A stretch of DNA of 64,000 bases from Epiperipatus broadwayi (lineage: Eukaryota; Onychophora; Udeonychophora; Euonychophora; Peripatidae). Below the pieces are notes generated by a model. It made no database searches. It was not told the DNA's origin and was given only the letters and a program-made list of their open reading frames with translations. The stretch's first letter is position 1, and each line of letters starts with the position of its first letter. The stretch covers positions 10,805,916 to 10,869,915 of the forward strand of contig JAQFVV010006220.1 in NCBI GenBank assembly GCA_028023455.1. Reading direction: 5' to 3'. Below are positions 49,120 to 61,980 of this stretch, one piece after another. A program made the translations under genes and the position numbers.

Positions 49120-49490
49120 TAAATGATAAATGCTCTACAAGCCAAACAGAGTTTATGTATATGAATATAGTTTTATATTTGGCTAAATTATAAATGCATC
49201 AATTATCAAATGATAAATGCTTTACAAACCAAGAATTGCTGAGTTCAAATGTCTACCAATCGGTAATAATTAATAAAATGATGAAATGCTGAATAAATCA
49301 TAAATACTTGACTGCTTCTAAGCTTCTTATAATGTAACAGAGTTTATGTATAAGAATATACTTTTATATTTGGCTAAATTATAAATGCCTCAATTATCAA
49401 ATGATAAATGTTCTACAAACCAAGAATTGTTGAGTTCAAATGTCTACCAATCGGTAATAATTCATAAAATAACAAAATGTTATATAAATC
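49120..49490. repeat. Tandem duplication of about 190 bp
   Basis: 'cagagtttatgtat.tgaatata' through 'gttcaaatgtctaccaatcggtaataatt' occurs twice (about 49147 and 49338), about 90% identical. Within each copy a sub-block 'aaatgataaatgct.tacaa.ccaa' also repeats. Confidence 0.8.
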
Positions 49491-49494
49491 ATAA

Positions 49495-49725
49495 ATGAAT
49501 TCAAAATGAACTATTGTTGAATTAGAATATTTCCAAGCTTCTTCTCATAAATGGATTCAAAATGAATTATTGTTAAATTAGAATATTTCCAAGCTTCTTC
49601 TCATAAATGGATTCAAAATGAATTATTGTTGAATTAGAATATTTCCAAGCTTCTTCTCATAAAGGAATACAAAATGAACTATTGTTGAATTAGGATGTTT
49701 CCAAGTGTCTTCTCATAATGAACAT
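49495..49725. repeat. Minisatellite, 57-bp unit, four copies
   Basis: 'attcaaaatgaa.tattgtt.aattagaatatttccaagcttcttctcataaa' is repeated at 49496, 49553, 49610 and 49667 with few changes. Confidence 0.9.
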
Positions 49726-49909
49726 GTAAATGAACTAATGATAAAGAAAAAAGAACTGCTTCTAGCTCTTTCATAAGTAAAATGAAAAAGAGTAATCATG
49801 TGGATAGAAATGAACTTCGTTAGAAATTGCTAATTAATTGTTATTTAATAAATTCTTTTGTTACTAAAAATTAAATTGGTTATCCAGTTATCCAGTTTTG
49901 TTTGTTTTA

Positions 49910-50240
49910 TCGCATCACTCACCAATTATAGCACTGGTTCATGAGAATCTCATGCATTCCTGAGCTACGTCTGACATAACTAGACCCCGGCCAGTCAGGT
50001 TGTAGTAAGACGGAACTCTAATGGCGCTGTTTGGAAAACCAAACATATAAATGTTTAGATGTTCACAGTCTCTATGGTACTACATCCTCTGATGAGCAGG
50101 AAATATTGTTGTAGGAGGCATTAACATCTGCATTAGGAATGTCAATTGATAGTTCCTTCTTACAGCATGCTCATCAGAAAATTGTTACAACTGATGTTAT
50201 AAAAGGGTTGTACGCGGGTCCGGTTACAATATATATATAT
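49910..50240 (+). other. Unclassified G+C-richer repeat-like block, then (TA)n
   Basis: Contains 'gaccccggccagtcagg', 'atggcgctgtttgg' and two opposite CTGATGAGCA motifs (about 50090 on +, about 50172 on -) that lie in a local inverted arrangement. No hammerhead can be completed around either. Ends at 'acgcgggtccgg' before a TA run. Confidence 0.4.
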
Positions 50241-50249
50241 ATATACAAC

Positions 50250-52700
50250 ATTGTAAGTTTTGTGTTGACTTATTATTTATCTTTGAAAAATAATACAAGA
50301 TACATTGAATTTAAAATTTGAATAATATATATCAGTTATTTACTTTTGTAAAACAAAAATTTAAATATTTTTAGATATTTATTTTTTTAATGCAATGAAA
50401 ATAACTTTAACAATATTGGGTTATGTTATGAAAATGCTTTAAATAAATTATCAATGAAAATGTACAATTTTCCCTCAATTTATTATGCCAAAGTTTCATC
50501 ATTAATATACCATATGTATTTAAACAGCAGAAAAACAAAAAAGAACAATATAATTTTAATACTAAAATGTATAAAAATAAAAAAAAACATTATCTAGAAT
50601 GTTAAGTTTATCATTATATATGCTTTCAAATAAAAAGAATAAAAATATGAATAAAATTTAGTACAATTATCTAAATCAAAAATGAACCATATAAAAATCA
50701 GCTTTACACAAAAAAATCTGTATACCATGATTTGAATAAAATAAAATGCCAAAAGGTAGCACTTGGCTTATCAATTACTTTTTTATAAAAGAAATTTGCT
50801 TTACAATTTTTTATTTTATATATAGCCTCCAAATTGAAATATTGTGTATAATGTTGTTATTTAAATTACATTAAGAAGGCCAAAAAGGATCTTATACTTT
50901 CTATGATATATTAAATATTTAAACAAAAATCTGGGTATTGTTAAATTGTACATTTAGTTTTTTAAATAAAAAGAATATTATTATGAGAATTAAAGAAATA
51001 GCATTAGATAGTTTTGGAGATGATCAAAATCAGATGTGACACATAATGAATATAAATGTGAATTTAATTTTAAATGAAAGAATCAATAATTAATAATATG
51101 TGAGAATATAAGATACTTTGGGTGAATGAATATTCAAAGTCAATGTAAAGGAAAGGAGTAAATTTTGAATATTCTTCATTAAAAAAATTTATAAGCAATA
51201 ATTCTTAATGTTAAGTTTATTAATTAATTTTTTGATGGAAATATCTGAGACTTTAAATGTTTTTTTTCATATGTCATAGCATTGGCCGAGAGGCGAACCC
51301 ACAACCGTCTGCAACCAACTACTTGCTTGCAAGGGGGCTGCAATGACCTCTTGGCTAACAACACTTGACAGACTAAATTTTTTATGCAATTTTCTACACA
51401 TTTTTATCAATATTTATTTACTTATTTGAAATGGGAGGGTGGCCTGATTTAAAAATTATGAATATAATAAAAGAAAAAAAAGAAAATTAATGAAAGTTAT
51501 CTTCTATCTAATTAATTTTTTAGTAATAATTATTAATACTTCAATTAAATTAGTTCTAAAAAAGTTTTTATTTGATTAACCAGCTTACAGTGTAATTTAT
51601 ATTAAAAGATCTACATTAGCTGTAGAACATGATGATAATAAAATTTGAATATTAAAAAAATGTGGAAAAAAAAATTATAATTAAAATGCAGTGATGAATT
51701 TTTTTAATTTTCTAAATAATGGTTACATTTGTCTGAGATAATCAATTTTTACAGCATACATTATTTATTGTGATATTGTGAATGAGATAAAATTCCAGAT
51801 AATGGCAAAGATGTGTTTATGTGTATTTGTTTAGAAGACGGTTTTATATTTATGAGATGTGAAATTAAAGATGAGAGGATATTTTAAGAATGTGGATAAT
51901 AAAAAGTATAAAAATAGAATGACCTTTATATTGAGAAAAAGGCCTCTGAGTGTGTCATCGATGAGTGTTTGTGTGAGTGAGTAATGAAAAAAAAAAGAGG
52001 CATTCCAATAGAAAATAGTCTATGATTTTATCATTTTTATAACTTAAGTCAAATCTGTATTTATAAAATGCATTTTGTAGGAACAAAAAGAATTAGTAGA
52101 AAAGTCTTTGATATTAATTTTAACTAAAAAGTCCAAGTATCTGTTGTTTGCAAAGTGGTATATTTAATTAAAATCTAGCACTAGGTATACAATTAAGAAT
52201 TAAACTTATAAATTATTTTTTAAACACTAATTCACATTAATAACTATCAATGTTTTTATAGTTAATGTACTCTGTTATTTCCTATGTTTTAATTATGTTA
52301 ATAAATACAATTTATTTAAAATAAAATTTTTAGTATAATTTTTTATTGAATTTAAACTACTTAAATATTGTTGTCTCATTCATAAATAAAACATTATTTG
52401 ATCAACTCTACAAGTTTAAATATTTAAACAGACATGGACCTCACTGTTTCTTTATCATTAGTCCTTTTCTTTTTAATTTTCTAGCAATATATATATATAT
52501 ATATATGTGTGTGTGCGTTATTAGTGGGTGAATATTGACTAAATAAAATTGTCTTTGTGTTCACGTGTGCGACCACATGTATTTATATTAAATTATGCAC
52601 ATTTATAGATAGTATTTTGGCTAATTACAATATTATTATTTGCATTATTACAATTCAATATATTATTACTATTATATTGATATTTTACTTTTTTATTTTA
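50250..52700 (+). other. Intron tract before the terminal exon
   Basis: A+T-rich, with one SINE fragment (51278-51372) and (TA)n at 52486-52506. No further exon is supported. Confidence 0.45.
51278..51372 (-). repeat. tRNA-derived SINE fragment
   Basis: On the minus strand box A-like TTAGCCAAGAGG is followed, about 45 bp later, by box B GTGGGTTCGCC. Resembles the fragment at 63155-63235, so probably one family. Confidence 0.5.
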
Positions 52701-52701
52701 G

Positions 52702-52818
52702 ATTGTCAGTGGTACTATATCTTATCGTTTGAGTAGTAAGATATTTAATGAAAGGAGAAATATGGTCATGCAGAAATACAGGAATGTTGAGGAAAAAAGC
52801 ATTTCAGTCACATCATAA
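52702..52818 (+). CDS. Tetraspanin terminal exon: end of TM4 and cytoplasmic tail
   Basis: This exon is 117 nt (38 codons and TAA), phase 0. The acceptor is ttttttattttag. The first residues, IVSGTISYRLSS, complete TM4 begun in the previous exon. The tail is basic (FNERRNMVMQKYRNV) and ends ISVTS. YRNV fits the Tyr-x-x-hydrophobic endocytic and lysosomal sorting motif seen at the tail of CD63-like tetraspanins; here it is 9 residues from the end rather than terminal, so a trafficking role is inference. The stop codon overlaps AATAAA. Confidence 0.9.
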   Translation: MVSGTISYRLSSKIFNERRNMVMQKYRNVEEKSISVTS

Positions 52819-52823
52819 ATAAA
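52818..52823 (+). terminator. AATAAA poly(A) signal overlapping the stop codon
   Basis: The last base of the TAA stop is the first base of AATAAA. If used, the mRNA would have an almost absent 3' UTR. Other A+T-rich hexamers follow within 100 bp, so the real cleavage site is uncertain. Confidence 0.45.
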
Positions 52824-53087
52824 AATATTTTTGTTTTAATCAAAATCTTTATTGTATTTATATTCATAGCAGAAAACACTGAGTATATTTATTGAAATGA
52901 GTTTTATTCTAATATTAATATAAACTTACTTTTTCTAACAAATTTATGACATTATTTAATTTAAAATATCACATAACCTTTCATATACTTACTTGTATGT
53001 TTCCAAGTGGAGTTATTTTCATCCTAGTTTAGAACCATCTATTGTAAGTTTGAATCATTTAATTGATATCAGAAGATATAATCATAT

Positions 53088-53700
53088 AAAAATCCCCCAC
53101 TCAGATTAAATTCTGACTTTTGCCTTTACCAGTGAAGTCTAGGATTCAATGCTGGAACTAGTGTTTTTGTTTTTTTTTAAATAAAATCTTCATTTGTAAT
53201 CTGATTTGATATGATACAGGGTATACATATTAGAATTTGAAAGTATATGAGATACACTATTATGTTATTTGGTAACTATTTTAATTGTTTGCAGGAGATT
53301 AATTCTAAAAGGTATCTTGGGTGATGTAAAAGTTTTGTGAGACTATGTTATTTACAATGGAGATCTATTTGCTTCAAACCTATGGTTTGGTTGGAAAGGT
53401 TATGAGACTCCAGATTGCTGCAAAGATATCTGGAGGTTCAAGAGTACTGTCTCTGTTTTTAATTTTTTTGGAACATTTCTATTCTTTACAATCTGGTCAA
53501 CAGGTGCAAACTCATCTTTAACAATGGAACTAGTGTTTTTGCACCCATTTTATACTTTTTTGGGCTATTTTAATATTCTAAAACTTTAAAAAAATAAAGA
53601 TCCTTGATGGATAATTGTAGTAGTTATAGCTTTGAATCCCAGTCTTTATACTGATGAAAGCAAAAGTCAGAATCCAGTCTGGAAATGGGGATTTTTAAAA
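53088..53700. mobile_element. Element with about 70-bp inverted ends in the tetraspanin 3' flank
   Basis: 53088-53152 and 53629-53700 are inverted copies, about 80% identical ('aaaatcccc', 'attctgacttttgc', 'gattcaa.gc'). Inside, 'ggaactagtgtttttg' occurs near 53153 and 53526 as a direct repeat. No open frame; a non-autonomous element or foldback lying 270 bp after the stop codon. Confidence 0.5.
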
Positions 53701-54600
53701 TCTCTATGCCTTCTGGTATTTATTGATTTCTCAAGCTTGCACAATGCATTAGCAGAGTAGGTTAAAAATAACTACTTTTGAACTATATTTAATTATGGCT
53801 AAAGATTTGATTTTTATTAGTCTTTTTCTTTCTCTGTGCATTTTGCTTATGTGTTTGTTGTTATAAACAAATTTCCCAACCTGCATAATTTAGGGCAAAC
53901 TAATATAACTGTTGATAGTTGATACAACGTAAAATATTCTATTATTTTGGCAAACTATTATATTACATGTTAACTAATTTATAAGTGGTTGTTAAATGTT
54001 TTGTAATTTAATCCCTGCAAAAACACAAATTAAAACTTATTATACAGATAATATAAATATTTTAATATTTAAATGAGTGATGGTATGTTTATAATTTACA
54101 TCATTAGCCCATTCAGCTTGATTGTGTTTATGTTTGGCAGATTTTTTTTTTATTAAAAACAATGTTGAATGTTACCTTCAGAACAGTGATTATATTTTTA
54201 CTGAATAATTACAATGTGAAGTGTTAAACAATAGATAAAATCATGATCATTACATAATTCAATAGAATCAGAAGCAAATTGATTTCTTTTCATATTCAAA
54301 TTACTTTCAAAATTATTAACATTTTATTCAGATAAAAATTCAGTAAAGAAATTTTCTTATGAGTAAAATAAGAATAAAATAAAATAGAAATAAAAGGTTT
54401 AAGAGATTTGAAATCAATGCTTGTATTCAAAAAAATCAATTTGCTTCAGATTATATCATGATTTTATAAGAAATATTATATTTAATAAAAATATCTATAG
54501 GACTGATATTAATAAATAATAAATGATGATGAGAATAAAAAGTTTATTTCTTTACTATTTAAGTTATCAATTTATAAATTGGTTTATAAAAATAATCATT
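53701..54600 (+). other. Intergenic tract, nothing recognised
   Basis: A+T-rich flank between the foldback element and the Penelope-like remnant. Confidence 0.45.
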
Positions 54601-54654
54601 TATTGGGTAGTGTAAAAGTTAATTGGAAGAGAGGCATTGAATTTAAATCCATTA

Positions 54655-54900
54655 TTAAATAGTCAAAACAGTCAATTGATAGTACATCTATTCCTGGTAT
54701 AGTTTATAAGATTCCTTGTAGTTGTCATAAAATTTATATAAGTCAAGGTCAACTAAGTCTTAATGGAAGAGTTAAAATTCATAAGAGCAGAGTTAAAAAT
54801 AGATATCATAACTTAGCTTTGTATATTCATGAGCTAAATACAGGTCATGAAATATTATTTAACAATGTAGAGATAATCTTTTATGTTAAAAAAAGAAATT
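54655..54900 (+). pseudogene. Penelope-like element GIY-YIG endonuclease remnant
   Basis: The + strand reads SIDSTSIPGIVYKIPCSCHK, then IYISQGQLSLNGRVKIHKS, then HNLALYIHELNTGHEILFNN. This follows the Penelope GIY-YIG plan: 'GVYKIPCSCGKVYIGQTGRSLxxRxKEH...HxxxTGH'. The first motif is G-I-V-Y and the second Y-I-S in place of Y-I-G. Upstream there is a stop and downstream a frameshift near 54893, so it is dead. The reverse transcriptase part is not visible. A family D hammerhead-like block follows at 55145. Confidence 0.78.
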
Positions 54901-55025
54901 AAAAAAAAGAATCAAAGAAATTCTGTTGATAAATTTTCTTGAATCTGAAGCCATCAATTTTATTAAAACATCTAATGATATTAAAGATGGATCATTTTTG
55001 AAATGATTTACAGGAAGACTGTTTC

Positions 55026-55027
<2 letters not shown>

Positions 55028-55061
<34 letters not shown>

Positions 55062-55275
55062 GATATATATATATATATATATGGTTGTAGTTCTGTATTA
55101 TATATATATATATATATGGTTGTAGTTTGTATTTAGTTGATTTTCACTTGAGAAGGTCTATTTGTTAAAAGATAAAACCATTGTTGAGAGAGAATTTTTG
55201 TATCAATTTGTTTATTTAACTAGTATTTTGATGTTATATGTTTTTTATTTATTATTATTAGTATAGCATTATGCA
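55028..55275 (+). repeat. Penelope-like 3' region: (TA)n runs, hammerhead-like block, conserved tail
   Basis: TA runs at 55034-55058, 55066-55082 and 55101-55118 are interleaved with two copies of 'atggttgtagtt'. Then comes 'cacttgagaaggtct', a decayed stem II and AAAACC, the same block as in the 17.7 kb palindrome, and the tail 'tttattattattagtatagc' shared with 40.26 kb. Confidence 0.55.
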
Positions 55276-56400
55276 GTAATTAATATATGATAATATTTAT
55301 AAAGTTATTCTAATTTCAACTTTAACACACAAAGTATTAATGTCTAAGCTTCAATCCTATATAAAATCTTGAATAATAGTCTGAAAGCAAAGTTTTATGT
55401 TTTAATTTAAGTAGTTTAGACAAATACTATTGCTAGATGGTATAATTTTAGCCTGAAATCTCTATTTTTAATTGTTACTTTGCATCATTACATTATAACT
55501 GAAAATTATCTATAAAAATATATTGAAAAATAATCTTAAAATATCATACATATTTTGTAACCTTTTGATTGATTATCCATGATAGGAATAGAATATATAA
55601 TGTATATTATAGCTCCAAAATTGTAAATTTAAATAATAGTAATACTATAAATTTTGGTATAACATGAATAAATGTATTAATATATAAAGATTAAAGGTAG
55701 AATTCTGTAGAGATTTAGTAACCATTCTTTATTTATAATCATTTATATTATTCTCCACTATATAATTTTAATACTCTAGTTGTCAATCTAAATAAAAATC
55801 GTTACTTATAAATTTGACTTTAATTTATTTTTATTGTGATGTTTTTTTAAAAGCTAAATATATAGAATTGTAATAAATAAAAGAAGGAACAATTAGATTA
55901 CAAGATAATGACTTATTTTAAAATTATTGTAATAGTAATATATTTTAAACATAAATATTTATTATTAAACTTTATATTTAAAGTCAATTAATAATATCAT
56001 ATATTAAAAACATAATTATACTTAATACATTAGTTTTAAAGAAATGATTTAAATTAGTTTCATTTGTAAAATATTTATTGATTTTAATTATCTTAAATAG
56101 AGACAAAATATTTATTTGAAAGTTGTAATAATTGATTTGGAATATTGATCAATGAGATTTAAATAAATAGTTTTTGATGTCAATTTATTTCAGGGTTTTT
56201 AAGAGAAAAAGCAGACGATCGAGATACAGATTCATGAAAAAAATATTTGATGAGCTGTTTCAATATTTTTTTCTCATAAAATTATAAAAAGTTTTAAAAA
56301 TATTTAAAGTTTTAAATGGTAAAAAAGTAATATTTTAAAAGCTGTCTAAGGATATATTTTATAGCAATTGTTAATGCCATGGAGTGCATTCAAAGCAGTT
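55276..56400 (+). other. Intergenic tract, nothing recognised
   Basis: Very A+T-rich, low complexity. Confidence 0.45.
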
Positions 56401-57950
56401 TCTTTATTATGACCTAATTGCTGTCTTGATCATTTGCTTATAAATAAAATAATATTTAAAAGAAGTTTGAAAGAAAAGCTAAAGTTCGTTGTCTTATTTG
56501 GGATAATCATGAGAAAGAAAAGACAATTGCATTTCCTTAAAGAAAGATATATCTGCATTCACATAAGAAAACATTAGTTTATTTGTCAAATTAAGTAATC
56601 TTACTAGTCATATATTAAAAATGAGAAACACGTCTAAAATCTCTAGAAATAAATTTTTAAAGCTTGTAAAAGTATTTTATCAGACATAAAAAATAATGAC
56701 TTAGCTGAGAGTGATAAGTCTAATTAAAATTAATATTCTGTTTGGATTGAACAATTGATATGTGATAAATAGCTTGAAAAATTTTGAAGAAAAAAAAGTT
56801 TAGCATATATTTAATAATGAAAAAAAAAAGACAGATAAAAAATGAATTAATATTTCTCATTTTTTAATAGAAGGTGAAATCCTATTATATTATTATAAGA
56901 AAGGAGCAGTAAAAATGGAAAGGACAATTGAAAAAGTCTGTTAAACTTTTTAAAAGTAGATGACAGTCATGAAGATGATACACTATAATACAGAAAGTTA
57001 AATGAATTTATTCATATGTACATAAATTTTGTGAGATTAATAATTAAGAGGAAAGTGAAGAAATAAGTTGAAGGAAACTTATTGAAGAATTAATTAAACA
57101 TATTTTAAAGTTTTTTAACACGGGGAAAAATAATGTGAAAATGTATGAGATTTGTTAAACTCTTTTGTTAATGTATTTTTCAAGAAGATAATTATGTGCA
57201 AGTAACTTTAAACTAGTCAAAAAGGAAGGATGCATCCAATTAAAAACTTTTGTCCAGTTAATGTTGTGCTTGTTTGTCAAATGTTTTGTTTAAATATACA
57301 TTTGTTTCTAGCAGAAAGAAGATATGAGAAGCACCCAAACTTGTGAGGAATGGCGAGCCATGGTAGTATTAATCTAGCAATTGAAATGGGTTTTTTTTAA
57401 AAAAAAAAACAAAGAGAAAGAAATTTTAATTTTAAATTTATTATTAATATTTTTTGTTTGATATGAAACATAAATGCTAGGTATTATAGTTACCAATAAT
57501 TGAAACAATTTTTATATGCAATCTGGTATATAAGGTTAAAAGGTATTAACCTTTTTATTATTCATTCTTGTTTTTAAAAAAAAGAAGATGAGAATGAAGA
57601 GTATGTTTAAAGATGTGACGAGAATATACATGAGTTATAACATAAAAGTGTGTATGGAGTATAATATTTTAACTTTATATTTTAGCCAGTATATATTTTT
57701 TAAAAAAACTGGGTGTGGTAAAATGTGTTATGGAGGTATTTCAAATTTATTATCATAAAGTATATTTGACAAAGGGAAATAAACTAGTGGTGATAAATAA
57801 AAATTTACAGGATTCTATAAAAATAATCATAAACATATTATAAAATGTAATGTTATTTATGAGAATAAGAAAAGACTGACTGTTAACATAAAAAAAATAA
57901 TAATCATGATCTCATTTGTTATATATAAAAAAGTATCATATTGATAGCGA
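56400..57950 (+). other. Purine-skewed tract with traces of eroded coding sequence
   Basis: The + strand is rich in A and G with few C for about 2 kb (continuing to 58.3 kb). At 56460-56540 a frame reads KKFERKAKVRCLIWDNHEKE. The strand bias and this fragment suggest a decayed plus-oriented gene or element, unidentified. Confidence 0.3.
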
Positions 57951-57954
57951 TAAA

Positions 57955-58311
57955 AGTAAAGTATTTGCTTTGTAACATGATCTCAAATGTGGATAGAAAA
58001 ATATTTAATGGGAAGATTGAATTATATTATTGGTCCAGATGTAGTATAATAATAGATGCTGAAGACACAGTAGGGAAAGATGAGTTGAAATTCCAGGATA
58101 GAACATAAAGATACCATCCTGAAGAACTGATTGAATAATTGAATGGGAGTAATCTTTGCAAAACCCATATATTTTATTAGAAAGAGATGGGAGGATTTTC
58201 TGCAAAGACATGAGTGTAGTATATATTGTAAGTGCTTGCTGAATAAGCCAGGATAAAATTGGGGTAAGATCATTAGGAAAATAATTACCTGCCAAAATAT
58301 GATAACTCATA
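57955..58311 (+). pseudogene. Eroded open frame of unknown identity
   Basis: A single frame over about 119 codons has protein-like composition but several stops, mostly of the kind expected from point mutation. It reads YLLCNMISNVDRKIFNGKIE, later YHPEELIE, a stop, LNGSNLCKTHIFY, a stop, KEMGGFSAKT, and ends NNYLPKYDNS and TAA. I do not recognise the family. The long open frame on the opposite strand is its shadow. Confidence 0.35.
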
Positions 58312-58319
58312 AATAAAGG

Positions 58320-60210
58320 AAACATCTATCCCTCTATTATGATATAGTATTTTTGATAAAATCAGTTTCTTATCTATGAAGTTTTAGAGTAAATAAGAAT
58401 ATAGTAGGCATGGAAGTGGACTAAATATTTTAAGAATTTTATAGTTTTTCTTCCTACAATTTGACTGATTAGCATAAAAGTAGTAGGACTATATACAGAA
58501 CAAATATTTTATATTTGAATAAAATCTGAATAAATTATTATATGAATAATGATACCTGAGATCAAAGACAAACAGAAAATATAAGTGAAAGATAGAGAAT
58601 GAATGTATAAAATGCACTACATTATATGAAAAAAAGAATCCTTCACTTCACTATTCATTTTGAATATATTATAAATATTGTTTTTATATTTTATTATGTT
58701 TTTGTAACATTACCACAGCAGCAATAATTTTGTTGGTAAGATTATATAGTGCAATATTTTTATTCAAATTTTGAATATAATAGAGAAAGATGTTAAAAGT
58801 TAAGCGCCAGATAATCATGAATTGTAAAATAATAATAGTATGAAAAGCATACATGATGATGGTTAAAATATATAGAATAATTATTATGTTTATCTGTGAC
58901 GAATGGCAATAATTTTATTATAAATTTATAAACAGTTAAATGATTATTTTGTTAGTGAATTATTTAACATAAGATGTATGGCTATTTGTTGGTCATTATT
59001 ATTATTGTAAATAAATGAATATTTTAATTTAAATTTTATATTAGTAATTTCATTGCATTTGAGAGTCATTTCCATCACAAAGTGATATCAGTAAAGCGCA
59101 TTATCCACAAAGAATTATACATAGTATATATTGATTACAAGCTTTAAATTATAACTATATTAAAGGGAGTTTGTAGCACTTCATATTTTATTAGATATAA
59201 AAGAATCTTTAAGATTTATTTGAAAAGTACTGTTAAGTATTACAAAATGGAGAGCTTATAATAGAAATTAATAGTATGTTTTAAGAGTCACATTCTGATT
59301 TTGTAATCTAATTTTGAAATGTATTTTATATCATAAATTTAGAAGTATTATGTTATTTCAAAATACAAGTTACTGACCAAATATATTTTAAGGTTTGCAA
59401 TTTTGAAAGATTGAATTACAGTGAGTAAATGCTAAGTAATTAAGAAATGAATTAATTGAGTTAGACTTTGTAGGTAATAATTGTATAATAAAACACTTGA
59501 TTATAATAAAATGAGTATTCTATAGTGATTATTATTAGTAATAAGTATTAAAAAAAAATCTTAGGAAAGTAAATTAAATTATTCAAGTGAAGATAATGAA
59601 TAGTAGGGTGCGTTAGTTTTCATGTCTTATTATTATAGTTTGATTAATATTCAAATAGGAGATTAATCAATGTTTGTAATAGTAAGTGTGATTTTATTTA
59701 AATGGGTCGGTGCCAGTAAAATCTCTCTTGCATTCAATTATTTAATTATCAATTTAATTGTTATATTATATTTTAGAATAGAATACTTATGGTTCCTGAG
59801 ATAGCCATAGGATAGCATTAATTCGTTTAATTTAATGTAATTTTTGTATTAATGTTATTACTTTGAGATTCTTAAATTATAGAAGAGTAGTTAAAGCATT
59901 ATTTAAATTAAATATTATGTTAGTCATTATCTGTTATGGGGATTTTCCTAATGTTATAATATGATAGTTGTGGGAGAATTTTTACAATAGGAATGCCATT
60001 GTGGAATATATTTTATATAGCTCACAATGTTAAAGCCTCTATGATGTAATCATCCCTAAAGTCTATCATATTTTGATGTATAACAAGTTTCATGCCCCAT
60101 AAAGAGTTTTATACTTTATTGTTGTTATACTTGATAGTTTATTATTGAATTATAAGCGTAGAAGGTAAAAAGAGAAGGTAGAATAAAGGTGGTGAAGAAC
60201 CAGAAGGGAA
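58320..60210 (+). other. Intergenic tract, nothing recognised
   Basis: A+T-rich flank without supported features. Confidence 0.45.
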
Positions 60211-60214
60211 GTTT

Positions 60215-60217
<3 letters not shown>

Positions 60218-60284
<67 letters not shown>

Positions 60285-60285
60285 C
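60218..60285. repeat. (TA)n microsatellite
   Basis: TA run of about 65 bp with one phase break near 60258. Confidence 0.97.
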
Positions 60286-60299
60286 ATTAATCTCAATCA

Positions 60300-60690
60300 A
60301 CTCTTAGAAAATCCCAATATCAATACAATCAACAATCTCAAACTGCTGCCAAGACAACCTCCTATTAACAATAAAGTTGGAATCCCACCTTTATTTATGG
60401 TCCAATATATCTCTATAGACATTAAGGATTGCAATTTGACTACAGAGTTTGAAATAATTAATACAAAAAATTTTAAATAAACTTCTTTAAATAGGTAAAT
60501 ATAACCTGTTCTGAATGCAGTCAATGATAACATTCCAAACTGCAATTACAAATTTCAAATTGCAACCAAAGTAGGTTTAAATAATAAATGTAATAATGAT
60601 CAAGGATAAATGGATTTATAAGTAATCACAAAAACCAGTCAGCACTTATACAATCCCAATATCAATAAAAATATCTACAATAACGGATCA
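60300..60690 (-). repeat. Family G tandem repeat, minus orientation (342-bp period)
   Basis: Matches the 16.9-17.4 kb units in reverse. 'tcccaatatcaata' at 60312 and 60654 sets a period of 342 bp. Blocks 'acaggtt' / 'tacctg' and 'ttgcaat' are conserved among copies. Confidence 0.65.
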
Positions 60691-61056
60691 TTCCTTTTAG
60701 TTCTATACATACACCTGTACTTAGAGGTGGCATATCATAAAACAACTTTATTAATTTTTATAACAGATATTTTATTAATAAAAGATCACAAGTATATGAG
60801 AAAATATAATAATTAACAAGTTGATTTTTTTAAAAAAAATTGCATATTATTTTTTAAAAATAATAATTCTATTAAAAATAATAATTCTATTGAAATTTGA
60901 TATTAATATAAGAAAAGTTTACCGGATAACATATATTGAGTTCTCAGCTCAAAAACAAAAAGAATAACTAACAGTAAGTTAGGACAATCATGTGGACAGC
61001 CGAAATGTGCAATTTGGAGAGATGAGATGATAAAAGTTTAATATGATAGATACTAA

Positions 61057-61320
61057 AAACAAATTTAAAATGCTTTCTAAAGCTCATTTTATGAATAGTA
61101 ATAGAACAGGAAAAATAGTTTTTAATTGGGTTTTAAAAAGTGAACAAGCAAAAAAATAAATAAGAAATATAGTAACTTATCCAAAAGAGGAGATAAATTA
61201 TGATATGTTGCGAGTTAATTGTAACAGCTGTAATAATTAGAATAGAAAAATATTGCAATTAATAAAAGACATAAAATATCCCACTTTTAAATTTAAATCT
61301 ACAGTACTTAGTACTAAGAG
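61057..61320 (+). pseudogene. Possible LINE tail remnant
   Basis: LSKAHFMNSNRTGKIVFNWV at 61070-61130 resembles the 'RLQFIDNKRIAKLVFNWV' stretch of the remnant at 28.9 kb; stops follow soon after. Weak evidence. Confidence 0.28.
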
Positions 61321-61402
61321 TAAATATTAATAAATAAAGTCATTCAAGAGTTTGTTTAATAACATATATATATAATATAAAAACACTGTCAGATAATGAA
61401 AA

Positions 61403-61980
61403 TTATTCTACACGAATAAAGCGTGATAAACAGAGCACAAAAACATTAATTATAAACAACAATTAGCCGAGCGCTTTCAGTACTGTATACCAGAATCATG
61501 GCAACATACTGGAACTGAATGGTTAATATTCCAGTGCATGCTCAGTGTAACACTAGTGTTACGCTGATTAATAACGTTTTTAGACTTTGCAATTTCGGGG
61601 AAATGAAAGTCAATGTTTCAACGCGTTTGCAACAGCATATTTATCAGTACATAAAATCTAAAAGTGATTTGCAGGTTAATTCTGTTTTTTCAAATCATGA
61701 AAGTAATTGTGGTCATGAGTTTTATTCTCAAAATATTACTACCATGTGCAATGAGTCAAATGATCGGAAAAGGAAGTTGAAAGAGGCTTGGTTTATTGCG
61801 AAGTCTAAAAATGTTATTAATCAGCATAACACTAGTGTTTCACTGAGCATGCACTGGAATATTAACCGTTCAGTTCCAGTATGTCACCATGATTCTGGTA
61901 TACAGTACCGAAAGCACTTGGCTAATTGTTGTTTATAATTAATGTTTTTGTGCTCTGTTTATCACGCTTTATTCATGTAG

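Noticed and set aside
50075-50190. CTGATGAGCA motifs on + (about 50090) and - (about 50172) as hammerheads
   Set aside because: On the + strand only four bases separate CTGATGA from GAAA, so stem II cannot form; on the - strand no GAAA follows at a usable distance.
58005-58325. 106- and 83-codon open frames on the minus strand
   Set aside because: Antisense of the eroded plus-strand frame, which has the more protein-like composition; also overlap each other.
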